Source of the DNA: Bacteroidaceae bacterium
Lineage (GTDB): Bacteria; Bacteroidota; Bacteroidia; Bacteroidales; Bacteroidaceae
Reading direction: 5' to 3'
Assembly (NCBI GenBank): GCA_017536765.1
Contig: JAFXGV010000078.1
Coordinates: 1 to 37,184, forward strand
DNA length: 37,184 nucleotides
A program made the translations under genes and the position numbers. Numbering within the stretch: the stretch's first letter is position 1; the number at the start of each line of letters is the position of its first letter. Below are positions 32,201 through 37,184 of the stretch, piece after piece. The notes beneath the pieces are model-generated. The model had not been told where the DNA came from and ran no database searches. It saw only the letters and a list, made by a program, of their open reading frames with translations.

Positions 32201-34662
32201 AGGCAGCCGAGCAATGGAAAGATTTCTTCTTTGTGGAGGGTACCGAAAAGACCTATACTCTGCAGTATGTAATAGACGGCGAGGTGTATGCAACATACAA
32301 CCTTGTTGAGGGTGCTGCAATAGAGCAGCCCGCAGCTCCCACCCGCGACGGCTATACCTTCAGCGGCTGGAGCGAGATTCCCGCAACTATGCCTGCAGGC
32401 GATGTAACCATCACCGGCTCGTTCACATTGGTAACCTATGCTTTGAACTTTGTTGTCGATGGCGAGGTATATACTACAACTGCAATGGCTGCCGGCAGTG
32501 CAATAGAGTTGCCCGCAGCTCCAGCAAAAGAGGGCTATGAATTCATTGGCTGGGCAAAGGCCGACGCTGTCGTTAATGCTTCGAATGCCGATGCAGTGCT
32601 CTACACCAATGCTCCTTGTACAGAAACCCTGTATGGCGACCAATTCACAAGCTGGAATGTGCTGTTCGATGGGCTGGCTTCAACCTTCTTCCACTCGGAG
32701 TATGCCGAAAAAGAGAGTGCCGACGGCCTCGACCACTACCTGCGCGTGGATATGGGCGAGGGTAACTCGGTTACATACTTTACATTTACATATACCAACC
32801 GTAACACGAATAGTGTTTACTATGCTCCCAAAGTAATTGTTGTAGAGGGCTCTAACAGTGCCAATGGCGAGTATGAAGAGATTGTAACATTGAGCGGCCT
32901 CTCTAATGTCAATTCTTTTGTATATAACTCTCCTAAAATTGGTAATGGTACAGCATACCGTTATATACGTTACCGTGTAACAGAGACGCAGTACAACAAA
33001 AAGGTGTATAACCACCCCTATTTCCATATAGGAGAGTTCGGTATGACCGATGTTGAACTTCCCACTACAATGCCGGCAAAAGATGTTACATTGGTTGCTT
33101 CATATAAATGCGTATCAGGCCCTTGTGGCGATAATGCTACTTGGTCGTTTGCCGATGGTGTGCTCACTATCAGCGGTAGCGGAGCTATGTATGATTATGA
33201 AGGAAATGATACACCTTGGAATAGTTATCGTTTTACCGATATTACCTCAGTTGTTGTAGAGGAGGGTATAACACATATTGGTAACAGTGCTTTCCGTGGC
33301 TTCGAGGTTGCAACAATTGCAACATTGCCCTCTACCTTAACAAGTATTGGCGTGCGTTCATTTGGTGGAAGCCGCAACATAAGAGTGAGTATCCCTGCAA
33401 ATGTAGAGAGTATAGGAGACAATGCATTCAATGGTTGTACAGGATTGACAGGTGAGTTGTCTATAACTTCTGTAACAAACATTGGCTATCAAGCATTCTT
33501 GAGTTGTTCCGGTATTACGAGCGTAAACCTCTCCGACAACCTTGAAACTATCGGATATGGTGCATTCAGCCGCACAGGCCTCACCAGCGTAACGATTCCC
33601 GAAGGTGTTACAACAATTCCTGCGTGGGCATTTGACAATTGTTCTGCACTCACAACGGTGTCATTCCCTTCTACCCTTGCCACTATAGATAACTATGCAT
33701 TTGAAAATTGCGCCGCGCTCACAAGCATTACAGTGGCAAATGCCACACCTGCCACATTGGGCGAGAGCGTGTTCAATGGCATTGGCAGCGATGCAACACT
33801 TTATGTTCCCGCCGGTTCAAAGGCTGCATACGAAGCCGACGAAAATTGGAACGTTATTCCTAATATTGTGGAGCTTGTAAATAAATATCAAATAACCTAC
33901 ATTGTCGATGGCGAGGTTTATGCTACCGAGGAGATAGTAGAAGGCAGCAGAATGACACCTATCGATGCTCCCGAGAAAGAGCTCTATGAGTTTGTAGAGT
34001 GGACAGGCCTGCCCACCACAATGCCTGCCGAGAATATTGAGGTTGATGCAAGCTACAAGCAGGTTGCAGTTTCTATAACAATCAACAAGTATGGCTCTGC
34101 CACATACGCATCTCCCTATGCACTCGACTTTAGCGAGGTTGGTGGCCTTACTGCGTATGCTGCAACCGGTTACAATACCTATACAGGCATAATAACAATG
34201 ACCAAGTTGAATACAGCCCATGAGGGTGTGGGCCTCTTCCTGAACGGTACTCCCAATACCACATATGTGGTTCCTATTATGGAAGACACAGGCGACAACA
34301 CATTGAACCTTATGGTTGGAGTTTTGGCAAAAACCACAGTAAACCAGACAACCGACGATGGTTTGTATGTGAACTTTAAATACACCGTTGCCAGCGGCAG
34401 CACAACACCGATGTTCTATCGTTACAGCAATGGTTCAAGCGTATCTGCCGGCAAAGCATACTTGCAATTGCCACAATCTTGGTTGCCCTCCGATGCATCA
34501 TTTGCAATAGGTATAAGATTTGAAGACGGTTTTGCAACCGACATCGACGAGGTGGAGACCGATGCAGAAGAGGTAATATACTACGACCTTAACGGCCTTC
34601 GCGTGCAAGAGCCTGTCAAAGGTGTAGTTTATATAGTAAATGGTAAAAAGGTAATATTTTAA
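29236..34662 (+). CDS. Very large secreted BspA-like leucine-rich-repeat protein
   Basis: The protein has 1808 residues. A signal peptide (about 1-23, MKRFYIKNLL then LLLCCTIVSAH) is followed by an opening module FEVGGIFYNIT, VTYKGNY and VTYSSKTYKVAAIGLNAF, like the neighbouring kinase's ectodomain. A long BspA-type LRR block (~80-1000) contains near-identical 23-residue repeats (LTSVTIPNSVTTIGDGAF) and a variant set with NNGYVG. Then come Listeria/Bacteroides (Flg_new-like) repeats at ~1004-1062, ~1064-1290 (split by an inserted coagulation-factor-like domain at ~1100-1270) and ~1550-1611. A second LRR block lies at ~1310-1545. A C-terminal beta-rich region (~1612-1780) ends in DLNGLRVQEP, then YIVNGKKVIF. 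BspA-like proteins of Bacteroidales bind host proteins such as fibronectin (family knowledge), so an adhesin or surface scaffold role is likely. A 60-codon gene follows after 17 bp. Confidence 0.9.
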   Translation: MKRFYIKNLLAAMLLLCCTIVSAHEFEVGGIFYNITSSSDLTVEVTYKGNYPNSYNEYSGDVFIPATVTYSSKTYKVAAIGLNAFNDCTGLTSIEIPSGVTTIGESAFIRCTRLTSVTIPNSVTTIGDGAFYKCTGLTSVTIGNSVTTIGDDAFRDCTGLTSIEIPSSVTTIGSGAFRNCSSLSAVYINDLAAWIGVDFGDSYSNPLYYAKEIYLNGTLLKQIVIPEGVEEIPAGLFRGIEFYSVTIPSTVLYIGEYAFSNVTKMIILGNTRIRLAEGSDEFYVPAAKRVYVSSFATHQFGIEYPLLSSLFEVGGAKYVLTSTANRTCNVIDCNYDNSAVDVAVDSIVAYKGIALTVKDIEPYSFYKNDSIKSVYINNDGYVGNSAFYQCAGINSDVVVKNNGYVGEHAFYQSSLTGLNISNNGYIGNQAFYDCPKMNSEVTVSNKGYVGEYAFSKSTLTGLNISNDGEIRTSAFRGCTALAAADISNNDYIGTSAFQGCTALATLNFGENVGAFYDSAFRDCTSLPNIVIPDFTPFVGASCFRNCSSLASAVVGMSVKKLNESVFQSCISLTNVSIGVNVDTIKHSVFYDCRSLPKINILPKVESIGDSVFYACTSLRTVIFEDNIVNDTISLGSDGESPMFSSCPLDTVYIGRRLLYSTESSAGYSPFYENATLRSVHYGNREVAIYPKEYMNCTNLQNVLIGNGINIIDDEAFQNCTSLPTILIPNTVDKPLGASSFKNCSALYKAVIGDSVASIGQSAFESCVSLVDVKVGARVSDIYASAFKNCSSLPQITIPQATNSIKDYVFDDCAKLKYFFLEDGPNAISLGKNAATELTNVIGSECPLFYDCALDSIYLGRNLSYSLKLEDGYSPFYFNKTLRAVVIGDQATSVHENEFYKCQQLKYVSVGNGVTAIGNWAFSGCISLDHFLFGEGLETIGKEAFSDCTAVTKIVGNRPVPPVCGEQALVDINVFNCTLYVPTANVSAYQAAEQWKDFFFVEGTEKTYTLQYVIDGEVYATYNLVEGAAIEQPAAPTRDGYTFSGWSEIPATMPAGDVTITGSFTLVTYALNFVVDGEVYTTTAMAAGSAIELPAAPAKEGYEFIGWAKADAVVNASNADAVLYTNAPCTETLYGDQFTSWNVLFDGLASTFFHSEYAEKESADGLDHYLRVDMGEGNSVTYFTFTYTNRNTNSVYYAPKVIVVEGSNSANGEYEEIVTLSGLSNVNSFVYNSPKIGNGTAYRYIRYRVTETQYNKKVYNHPYFHIGEFGMTDVELPTTMPAKDVTLVASYKCVSGPCGDNATWSFADGVLTISGSGAMYDYEGNDTPWNSYRFTDITSVVVEEGITHIGNSAFRGFEVATIATLPSTLTSIGVRSFGGSRNIRVSIPANVESIGDNAFNGCTGLTGELSITSVTNIGYQAFLSCSGITSVNLSDNLETIGYGAFSRTGLTSVTIPEGVTTIPAWAFDNCSALTTVSFPSTLATIDNYAFENCAALTSITVANATPATLGESVFNGIGSDATLYVPAGSKAAYEADENWNVIPNIVELVNKYQITYIVDGEVYATEEIVEGSRMTPIDAPEKELYEFVEWTGLPTTMPAENIEVDASYKQVAVSITINKYGSATYASPYALDFSEVGGLTAYAATGYNTYTGIITMTKLNTAHEGVGLFLNGTPNTTYVVPIMEDTGDNTLNLMVGVLAKTTVNQTTDDGLYVNFKYTVASGSTTPMFYRYSNGSSVSAGKAYLQLPQSWLPSDASFAIGIRFEDGFATDIDEVETDAEEVIYYDLNGLRVQEPVKGVVYIVNGKKVIF
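29497..29772 (+). repeat. Four tandem 69-bp DNA repeats inside the BspA gene
   Basis: Units begin at 29497, 29566, 29635 and 29704 (TGCACCGGCCTTACAAGC or near copies), each coding one 23-residue leucine-rich repeat with GTAACAACTATTGGAGA(C/G). The first and fourth units are almost identical at DNA level, including the segment ATTGAAATCCCGAGC. This looks like recent unit duplication or gene conversion and could expand or contract by slippage. Confidence 0.85.
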
Positions 34663-34679
34663 ATAAAAAGTAATAAATT

Positions 34680-34862
34680 ATGAGAAAGAATTATTTGGAA
34701 CCCGAAACTGAGTATGTTAAATTGGTTGTAGGCCCCATAATGCAGATTGTTGAAGGCTCTACATGGACCGGTACCGGTACCGGAGATGGTGAAGTAGGTG
34801 ATGACACCGAGGAACTCTCCAATAGAAGAAACGGTGAGTGGGGCAATCTTTGGAAGAAATAA
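34680..34862 (+). CDS. Small unrecognised Bacteroidales-type peptide gene (60 residues)
   Basis: The ATG is 17 bp after the BspA gene. The product starts MRKNYLEPETEYVKLVV, has a Thr/Gly repeat (STWTGTGTGDGEVGDD), and ends NRRNGEWGNLWKK. I recall short Bacteroidales proteins that begin M-(K/R)-K-x-Y-xx-P-E-x-E and carry a Gly/Asp centre and an RR...W end, often beside secreted proteins, but I cannot name a family. No signal peptide is present. The same-strand placement and the terminator 20 bp after the stop indicate a two-gene unit with BspA. It could be a chaperone-like or peptide-precursor companion; function is unknown. Confidence 0.65.
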   Translation: MRKNYLEPETEYVKLVVGPIMQIVEGSTWTGTGTGDGEVGDDTEELSNRRNGEWGNLWKK

Positions 34863-34881
34863 GATGTAGATTTTTTCATTC

Positions 34882-34920
34882 AACCCCGGGTGGCGTTCGC
34901 GCCACCCGGGGTTTGTTTTT
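34882..34920 (+). terminator. Strong terminator after the BspA unit
   Basis: A 14-bp perfect stem (34882-34895 with 34900-34913) with a TTCG tetraloop is followed by TGTTTTT. Its GC-rich stem (GGGTGGCG) and position 20 bp past the small gene make it a confident intrinsic terminator. Confidence 0.93.
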
Positions 34921-34932
34921 GCTTGCCCTCTC

Positions 34933-34998
34933 TACAGCCCTGCAAAGGTCTGCTACCAAGCCCGTTCCCTGCAAAAGGTATCTGTGCTGACTATGTAA
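34933..34998 (+). pseudogene. Broken copy of the C-terminal end of the 36093 gene
   Basis: These 22 codons read YSPAKVCYQARSLQKVSVL then T, M and TAA. The last gene of the window, at 36675-36722, encodes YSPAKACYQAYSLQEVLDIL. The DNA match over the first 48 bases is about 80 percent (for example TACAGCCCTGCAAA in both), and a weaker match may resume downstream (GGAT, TTTG, ACTCCT) after a small insertion. There is no upstream part: only the terminator of the BspA unit precedes it. It is best read as the remnant of a paralogue or of a duplication of the cassette end. Confidence 0.6.
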
Positions 34999-35067
34999 AG
35001 GATTTTGCCACTCCTGCCTTTGGCTTTGCAGAGAAGGATGAGGCGTAAAATCGCTTGAAGCAATGTG

Positions 35068-35103
35068 AAAAAGTGGCTGTCCATACGGGCCGTCACTTTT
35101 TTT
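35068..35103 (+). terminator. Terminator-like hairpin before the 35180 gene
   Basis: AAAAAGTG (35068-35075) pairs with CACTTTTT (35094-35101), with partial extension through the GGCTGTCC/GGGCCGT stem, followed by a T-run to 35103. It would end transcription from the broken gene remnant. The leftover region 34999-35179 has no gene; the remaining part is AT-rich and may hold the promoter of the next unit (no consensus match found). Confidence 0.6.
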
Positions 35104-35179
35104 CAAAAAACTTGCTCTGAAATTTGAAATTTTTCCCTTTCTTTACTATACTATATATGTAATTTGAAATTCACACATT

Positions 35180-35410
35180 ATGACAGAGAACGAAAGGAAG
35201 TTAGCCGATTTGTTTGTCAACTACGACAAGCACATTGCCTCGGCACAAGAGTATATAAAGGATAATTTCGAAGTATCGTCGGAGTATAATGCCAAAGAAA
35301 ATTCCTTGCGCCTGTATGTAACCAACGTGAACAATGCGTTGCAGATTTTGGCGGCCAGGGAGTATCTCGAGGAGAGGTTTCCTGCGGGTTTTGTGATAAT
35401 TAAGTATTAA
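35180..35410 (+). CDS. Small unrecognised protein (76 residues)
   Basis: The 76-residue product is acidic to neutral and soluble, with a helical start (NERKLADLFVNYDKHIASAQEY) and two short beta-like segments (SLRLYVTNV, GFVIIKY). It lacks signal, membrane helix and cysteines. I do not recognise a family. It is 20 bp before the HAD-type gene and in the same direction, so they likely share a message. The compact single-domain look and proper codon use support a real gene. Confidence 0.65.
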   Translation: MTENERKLADLFVNYDKHIASAQEYIKDNFEVSSEYNAKENSLRLYVTNVNNALQILAAREYLEERFPAGFVIIKY

Positions 35411-35430
35411 ACCACTATAAAATAATATTT

Positions 35431-36093
35431 ATGAGCAAGAGAAAACTGTTTTTTGATATGGACGGTGTGCTTGTCGATTTTCAGTCGGGTATAGACAAGC
35501 TGAGTGACGAAACAAAGAGAGAGTATGAGGGTCGCCTCGACGAGGTTCCCGGCATCTTCTCACTTATGGACCCTATGCCGGGTGCAATAGAGGCCGTGAA
35601 GCTGTTGAGCGAGCATTACGATGTCTATATCCTCTCCACTGCTCCCTGGAAGAATCCATCGGCTTGGAGCGACAAGATAATCTGGATAACCAAACACTTT
35701 GGCGAACTATTCAAAAAACGCGTGATACTCACGCACTGCAAGAACCTGTGCTACGGCGACTTCCTGGTCGATGACAGAGGCAAGAACGGTGCAAGCGAGT
35801 TCGCAGGTGAGTGGATTGAGTTCGGCTCGGCTTTCTACCCCGGCTGGGAAGATGTCGTGGATTATCTGCTTGCTCCTGAGCAGCGCGATGGAAAAAGCAT
35901 CAACCGCGCTCTTGTAAATGACGTTCTTGTGGAGCAGACCATAGCTACCCTCGATGCCTACTCAAAGCTGTTGAACGACAATTACGACGGTTCAAGAGAG
36001 GAGTACAAGAAGATAATGAATCTTGCGGCACTCACAAACAAGTGGCTCAAGGCATCGGGCGAGGAAGACGAGAGTGCTTATTACATAGACTGA
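35431..36093 (+). CDS. HAD-type 5'(3')-deoxyribonucleotidase-like protein with extra C-terminal domain
   Basis: The 220-residue protein opens MSKRKLFFDMDGVLVDF, the NT5C-type HAD motif with nucleophile Asp9 and acid/base Asp11. STAPWKNPSAWSDK (motif II Ser/Thr) and DFLVDDRGKNG (Asp pair) complete the active site. Such enzymes dephosphorylate (deoxy)nucleoside monophosphates, mostly dUMP/dTMP. After about residue 150 there is an added helical segment (VNDVLVEQTIATLDAYSKLL onwards) not needed for catalysis, perhaps for oligomer contacts. It lies between the 76-residue gene and the next gene, whose ATG overlaps its stop by one base. Confidence 0.85.
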   Translation: MSKRKLFFDMDGVLVDFQSGIDKLSDETKREYEGRLDEVPGIFSLMDPMPGAIEAVKLLSEHYDVYILSTAPWKNPSAWSDKIIWITKHFGELFKKRVILTHCKNLCYGDFLVDDRGKNGASEFAGEWIEFGSAFYPGWEDVVDYLLAPEQRDGKSINRALVNDVLVEQTIATLDAYSKLLNDNYDGSREEYKKIMNLAALTNKWLKASGEEDESAYYID

Positions 36094-36752
36094 TGACAAT
36101 GACTTTGAAAGAAAAACTGCGTGAGCAGGGGGATGTTGTTTTCCCTGCAGGGAAAATAGTGCTACTCGACGGGCGCGAAATCGACTGCTACCCACGCGAG
36201 GGAGGCGGCGATTGCAATGTCGATTATAACAATATGGAGCTCGACACCACGGGCCGTTATCTTTCCTTTGGTAAAAAAGGCCGTCAAAAGGATTATGTGG
36301 AGAGCCCGGATGCTTTCCTCGAAAAGCAACTGTTCATAGACAACGCCTTCTTTCTGTTCAAGAACCGTGAACGCATTATGCAGGACAGCCGTATGTTCCT
36401 TGCCCCTGTGGCGGCCGAGAATGTTCTGGCCTATACAGGAACCTCGGGCTTCAGGAACCCCACCTTGGGAGTATATCTCGAATGGTGGGTTCATTGCGAA
36501 GGGGCTGTGCGAGCAGCTGTGAACGGCACAAGAAGTCTTATATATCGCCTGGCGGGCAGCCCGTTGAGCGGTGTCAACAGATGCGTGGCTGTGTGCGAGG
36601 ACGGAACGGAGGAGAAGGTGCAGCTGCGCTCGTTCAGCAACTACTGGCTCCCTTTTATGAAAATAAACCAGCGTTACAGCCCTGCAAAAGCCTGCTATCA
36701 AGCCTATTCATTGCAAGAGGTTTTGGATATTTTGAAAACTCCTCGCAATTAA
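36093..36752 (+). CDS. Unrecognised 219-residue protein coupled to the HAD gene
   Basis: The start is set at the ATG at 36093 (MTMTLKEKLREQGD), which shares a base with the stop of the HAD gene. A longer frame begins at 36042 but would run 51 bp inside that gene and give an arginine-rich lead. The product is soluble, mixed alpha/beta, with EGGGDCNVDYNNMELD, an aromatic-rich LGVYLEWWVHCEGAV, SPLSGVNRCVAVCEDG and the ending YSPAKACYQAYSLQEVLDIL. No catalytic motif is recognised. The HAD partner suggests a role in nucleotide metabolism or signalling. Its last ~16 codons exist as a separate broken copy at 34933. Confidence 0.75.
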   Translation: MTMTLKEKLREQGDVVFPAGKIVLLDGREIDCYPREGGGDCNVDYNNMELDTTGRYLSFGKKGRQKDYVESPDAFLEKQLFIDNAFFLFKNRERIMQDSRMFLAPVAAENVLAYTGTSGFRNPTLGVYLEWWVHCEGAVRAAVNGTRSLIYRLAGSPLSGVNRCVAVCEDGTEEKVQLRSFSNYWLPFMKINQRYSPAKACYQAYSLQEVLDILKTPRN

Positions 36753-37027
36753 AAAGGCTGCATATGGCGCTTATTGTGAAATTGCGCCTCTGTTGCAACA
36801 CCTATTTTATATATAATAGAGAACCCCTGCCCGCAATCCCACTTTTCCTTTGCAATTGTTTCGGCACTGTTGCAGGTCTCTTGGCTAAAAGCAAAAATGT
36901 TTTTCAAATTAAATGCGAAATAAATCTGCAAAAAGTTTGAAAACTGCTCAAAATGTTTCAAAAATAAGCGGCAAAAAAGTTGGAAAATAAAAATATTGAA
37001 TTTTTTGCGATTTTTTCTTGGGATTTG
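36753..37027. other. Gene-free AT-rich region upstream of the rRNA-type promoter
   Basis: No convincing gene is present in these 275 bases. Repeated A/T patterns such as AAAATGTTTTTCAAA, AAAAAGTTTGAAAA and AAAATGTTTCAAAA occur at roughly helical spacing in 36894-36965, as in upstream (UP-like) regions of strong promoters. A palindromic start TATATATAATA lies near 36810. The function is inferred from position only. Confidence 0.4.
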
Positions 37028-37058
37028 TTTGTGGGTTCAAATTTTTGCTTTACCTTTG
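37028..37058 (+). promoter_or_regulatory. Consensus promoter, probably of an rRNA operon
   Basis: TTTG (37028-37031) and TACCTTTG (37051-37058) with exactly 19 bp between them form a perfect Bacteroidetes promoter. The AT-rich upstream stretch and the following leader-like sequence, which has no start codon context, point to stable RNA. Confidence 0.75.
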
Positions 37059-37184
37059 CACTCGCTTTCGGGAAGCAACGTGGTAACACGGTCACCCGGT
37101 GAGCAAGATGATCCTTGAAAACATTCCATACAGACAAGCAGTACAACGTGCTAATTGAAATTTAATTAGTGTATAAGTAAGGAA
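37059..37184 (+). other. Probable leader of a 16S rRNA operon, cut by the window end
   Basis: After the promoter the sequence is a non-coding leader with TCACCCGGTGA-type stem bases, then GATCCTTGAAAACATT and ACAGACAAGCAGTACAA. It resembles pre-16S leaders of Prevotella-like bacteria as I recall them (GATC-TTGAAA-A, then ACAAG-AGTACAA). The 16S start itself (AGAGTTTGATC) is not inside the window. Without it this remains a strong suggestion, not a proof. Confidence 0.65.

Noticed and set aside
31774-32643. 289-codon minus-strand frame within the BspA gene
   Set aside because: Shadow of a low-complexity repeat gene; Cys-rich with no recognisable domain.
36042-36092. Longer upstream start for the 219-residue gene
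   Set aside because: It would lie inside the HAD gene and add an arginine-rich lead; the ATG at 36093 shares a base with the HAD stop, the common coupled arrangement.
1-37184. CRISPR arrays, tRNA genes, prophage or integrase genes
   Set aside because: No regularly spaced repeats, no cloverleaf-like sequence ending in CCA and no phage-type gene found on either strand; only the IS fragment at the left end is mobile.

Overview
The window looks like a gut- or oral-type Bacteroidales chromosome (Prevotella / Muribaculaceae / Bacteroides relatives). The evidence is the promoter pattern (TTFG-like -33 box TTTG, 19-21 bp, -7 box TAnnTTTG), the near absence of purine-rich ribosome binding sites, BspA-type leucine-rich-repeat proteins, a Bacteroidetes-type murA-rimM-M23-dxr-rseP gene order, secreted GH2 and GH109-like enzymes, and an IS3-family element. 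No species can be named from sequence alone. The left end lies inside an insertion sequence and the right end stops in what looks like the leader of an rRNA operon, so the window is probably a contig cut at two repeats.

Layout. 1-141: right end of an IS3-family element. 179-9404 (minus): a tight nine-gene unit, tsaB - DUF4290-like - murA - rimM - M23-like envelope protein - dxr - rseP - serpin lipoprotein - alkaline phosphatase. It combines tRNA modification, peptidoglycan precursor synthesis, ribosome maturation, isoprenoid synthesis and envelope proteolysis, with two secreted proteins at its far end. 9670-12334 (plus): yicC - gmk - nadD - MORN-repeat protein, divergent from the first unit. 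12579-14243: a secreted GH109-like Gfo/Idh/MocA protein with its own promoter and terminator. 14545-20312: an aromatic amino acid operon, aroF - tyrA - aroB - aroA - pheA - aroQ. It supplies DAHP synthase, dehydroquinate synthase, dehydroquinase and EPSP synthase plus the Tyr and Phe branch enzymes; aroE, aroK and aroC are not here. 20408-21925: bifunctional NAD(P)HX repair enzyme. 22040-26263: a very large secreted beta-galactosidase with two ricin-like lectin modules.

The most unusual part is 26265-34920. On the minus strand a 192-residue protein with a possible regulatory domain is translationally coupled to a receptor-like protein. That protein has an N-terminal Ser/Thr kinase, one membrane helix and a C-terminal BspA-type leucine-rich-repeat domain. 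Divergently, across a 432-bp region with direct and inverted repeats and a possible 58-codon Cys-rich ORF, lies an 1808-residue secreted BspA-like protein whose first domain resembles the kinase's ectodomain. A 60-residue peptide gene follows it. The layout suggests a sensor kinase and a secreted surface protein that share a recognition module; this is inference.

34933-36752 holds a broken copy of a gene end, then three small co-directional genes (unknown, deoxyribonucleotidase-like HAD, unknown). The last of them carries the intact version of the broken end. 36753-37184 has no gene and ends in a textbook Bacteroidetes promoter and rRNA-leader-like sequence.
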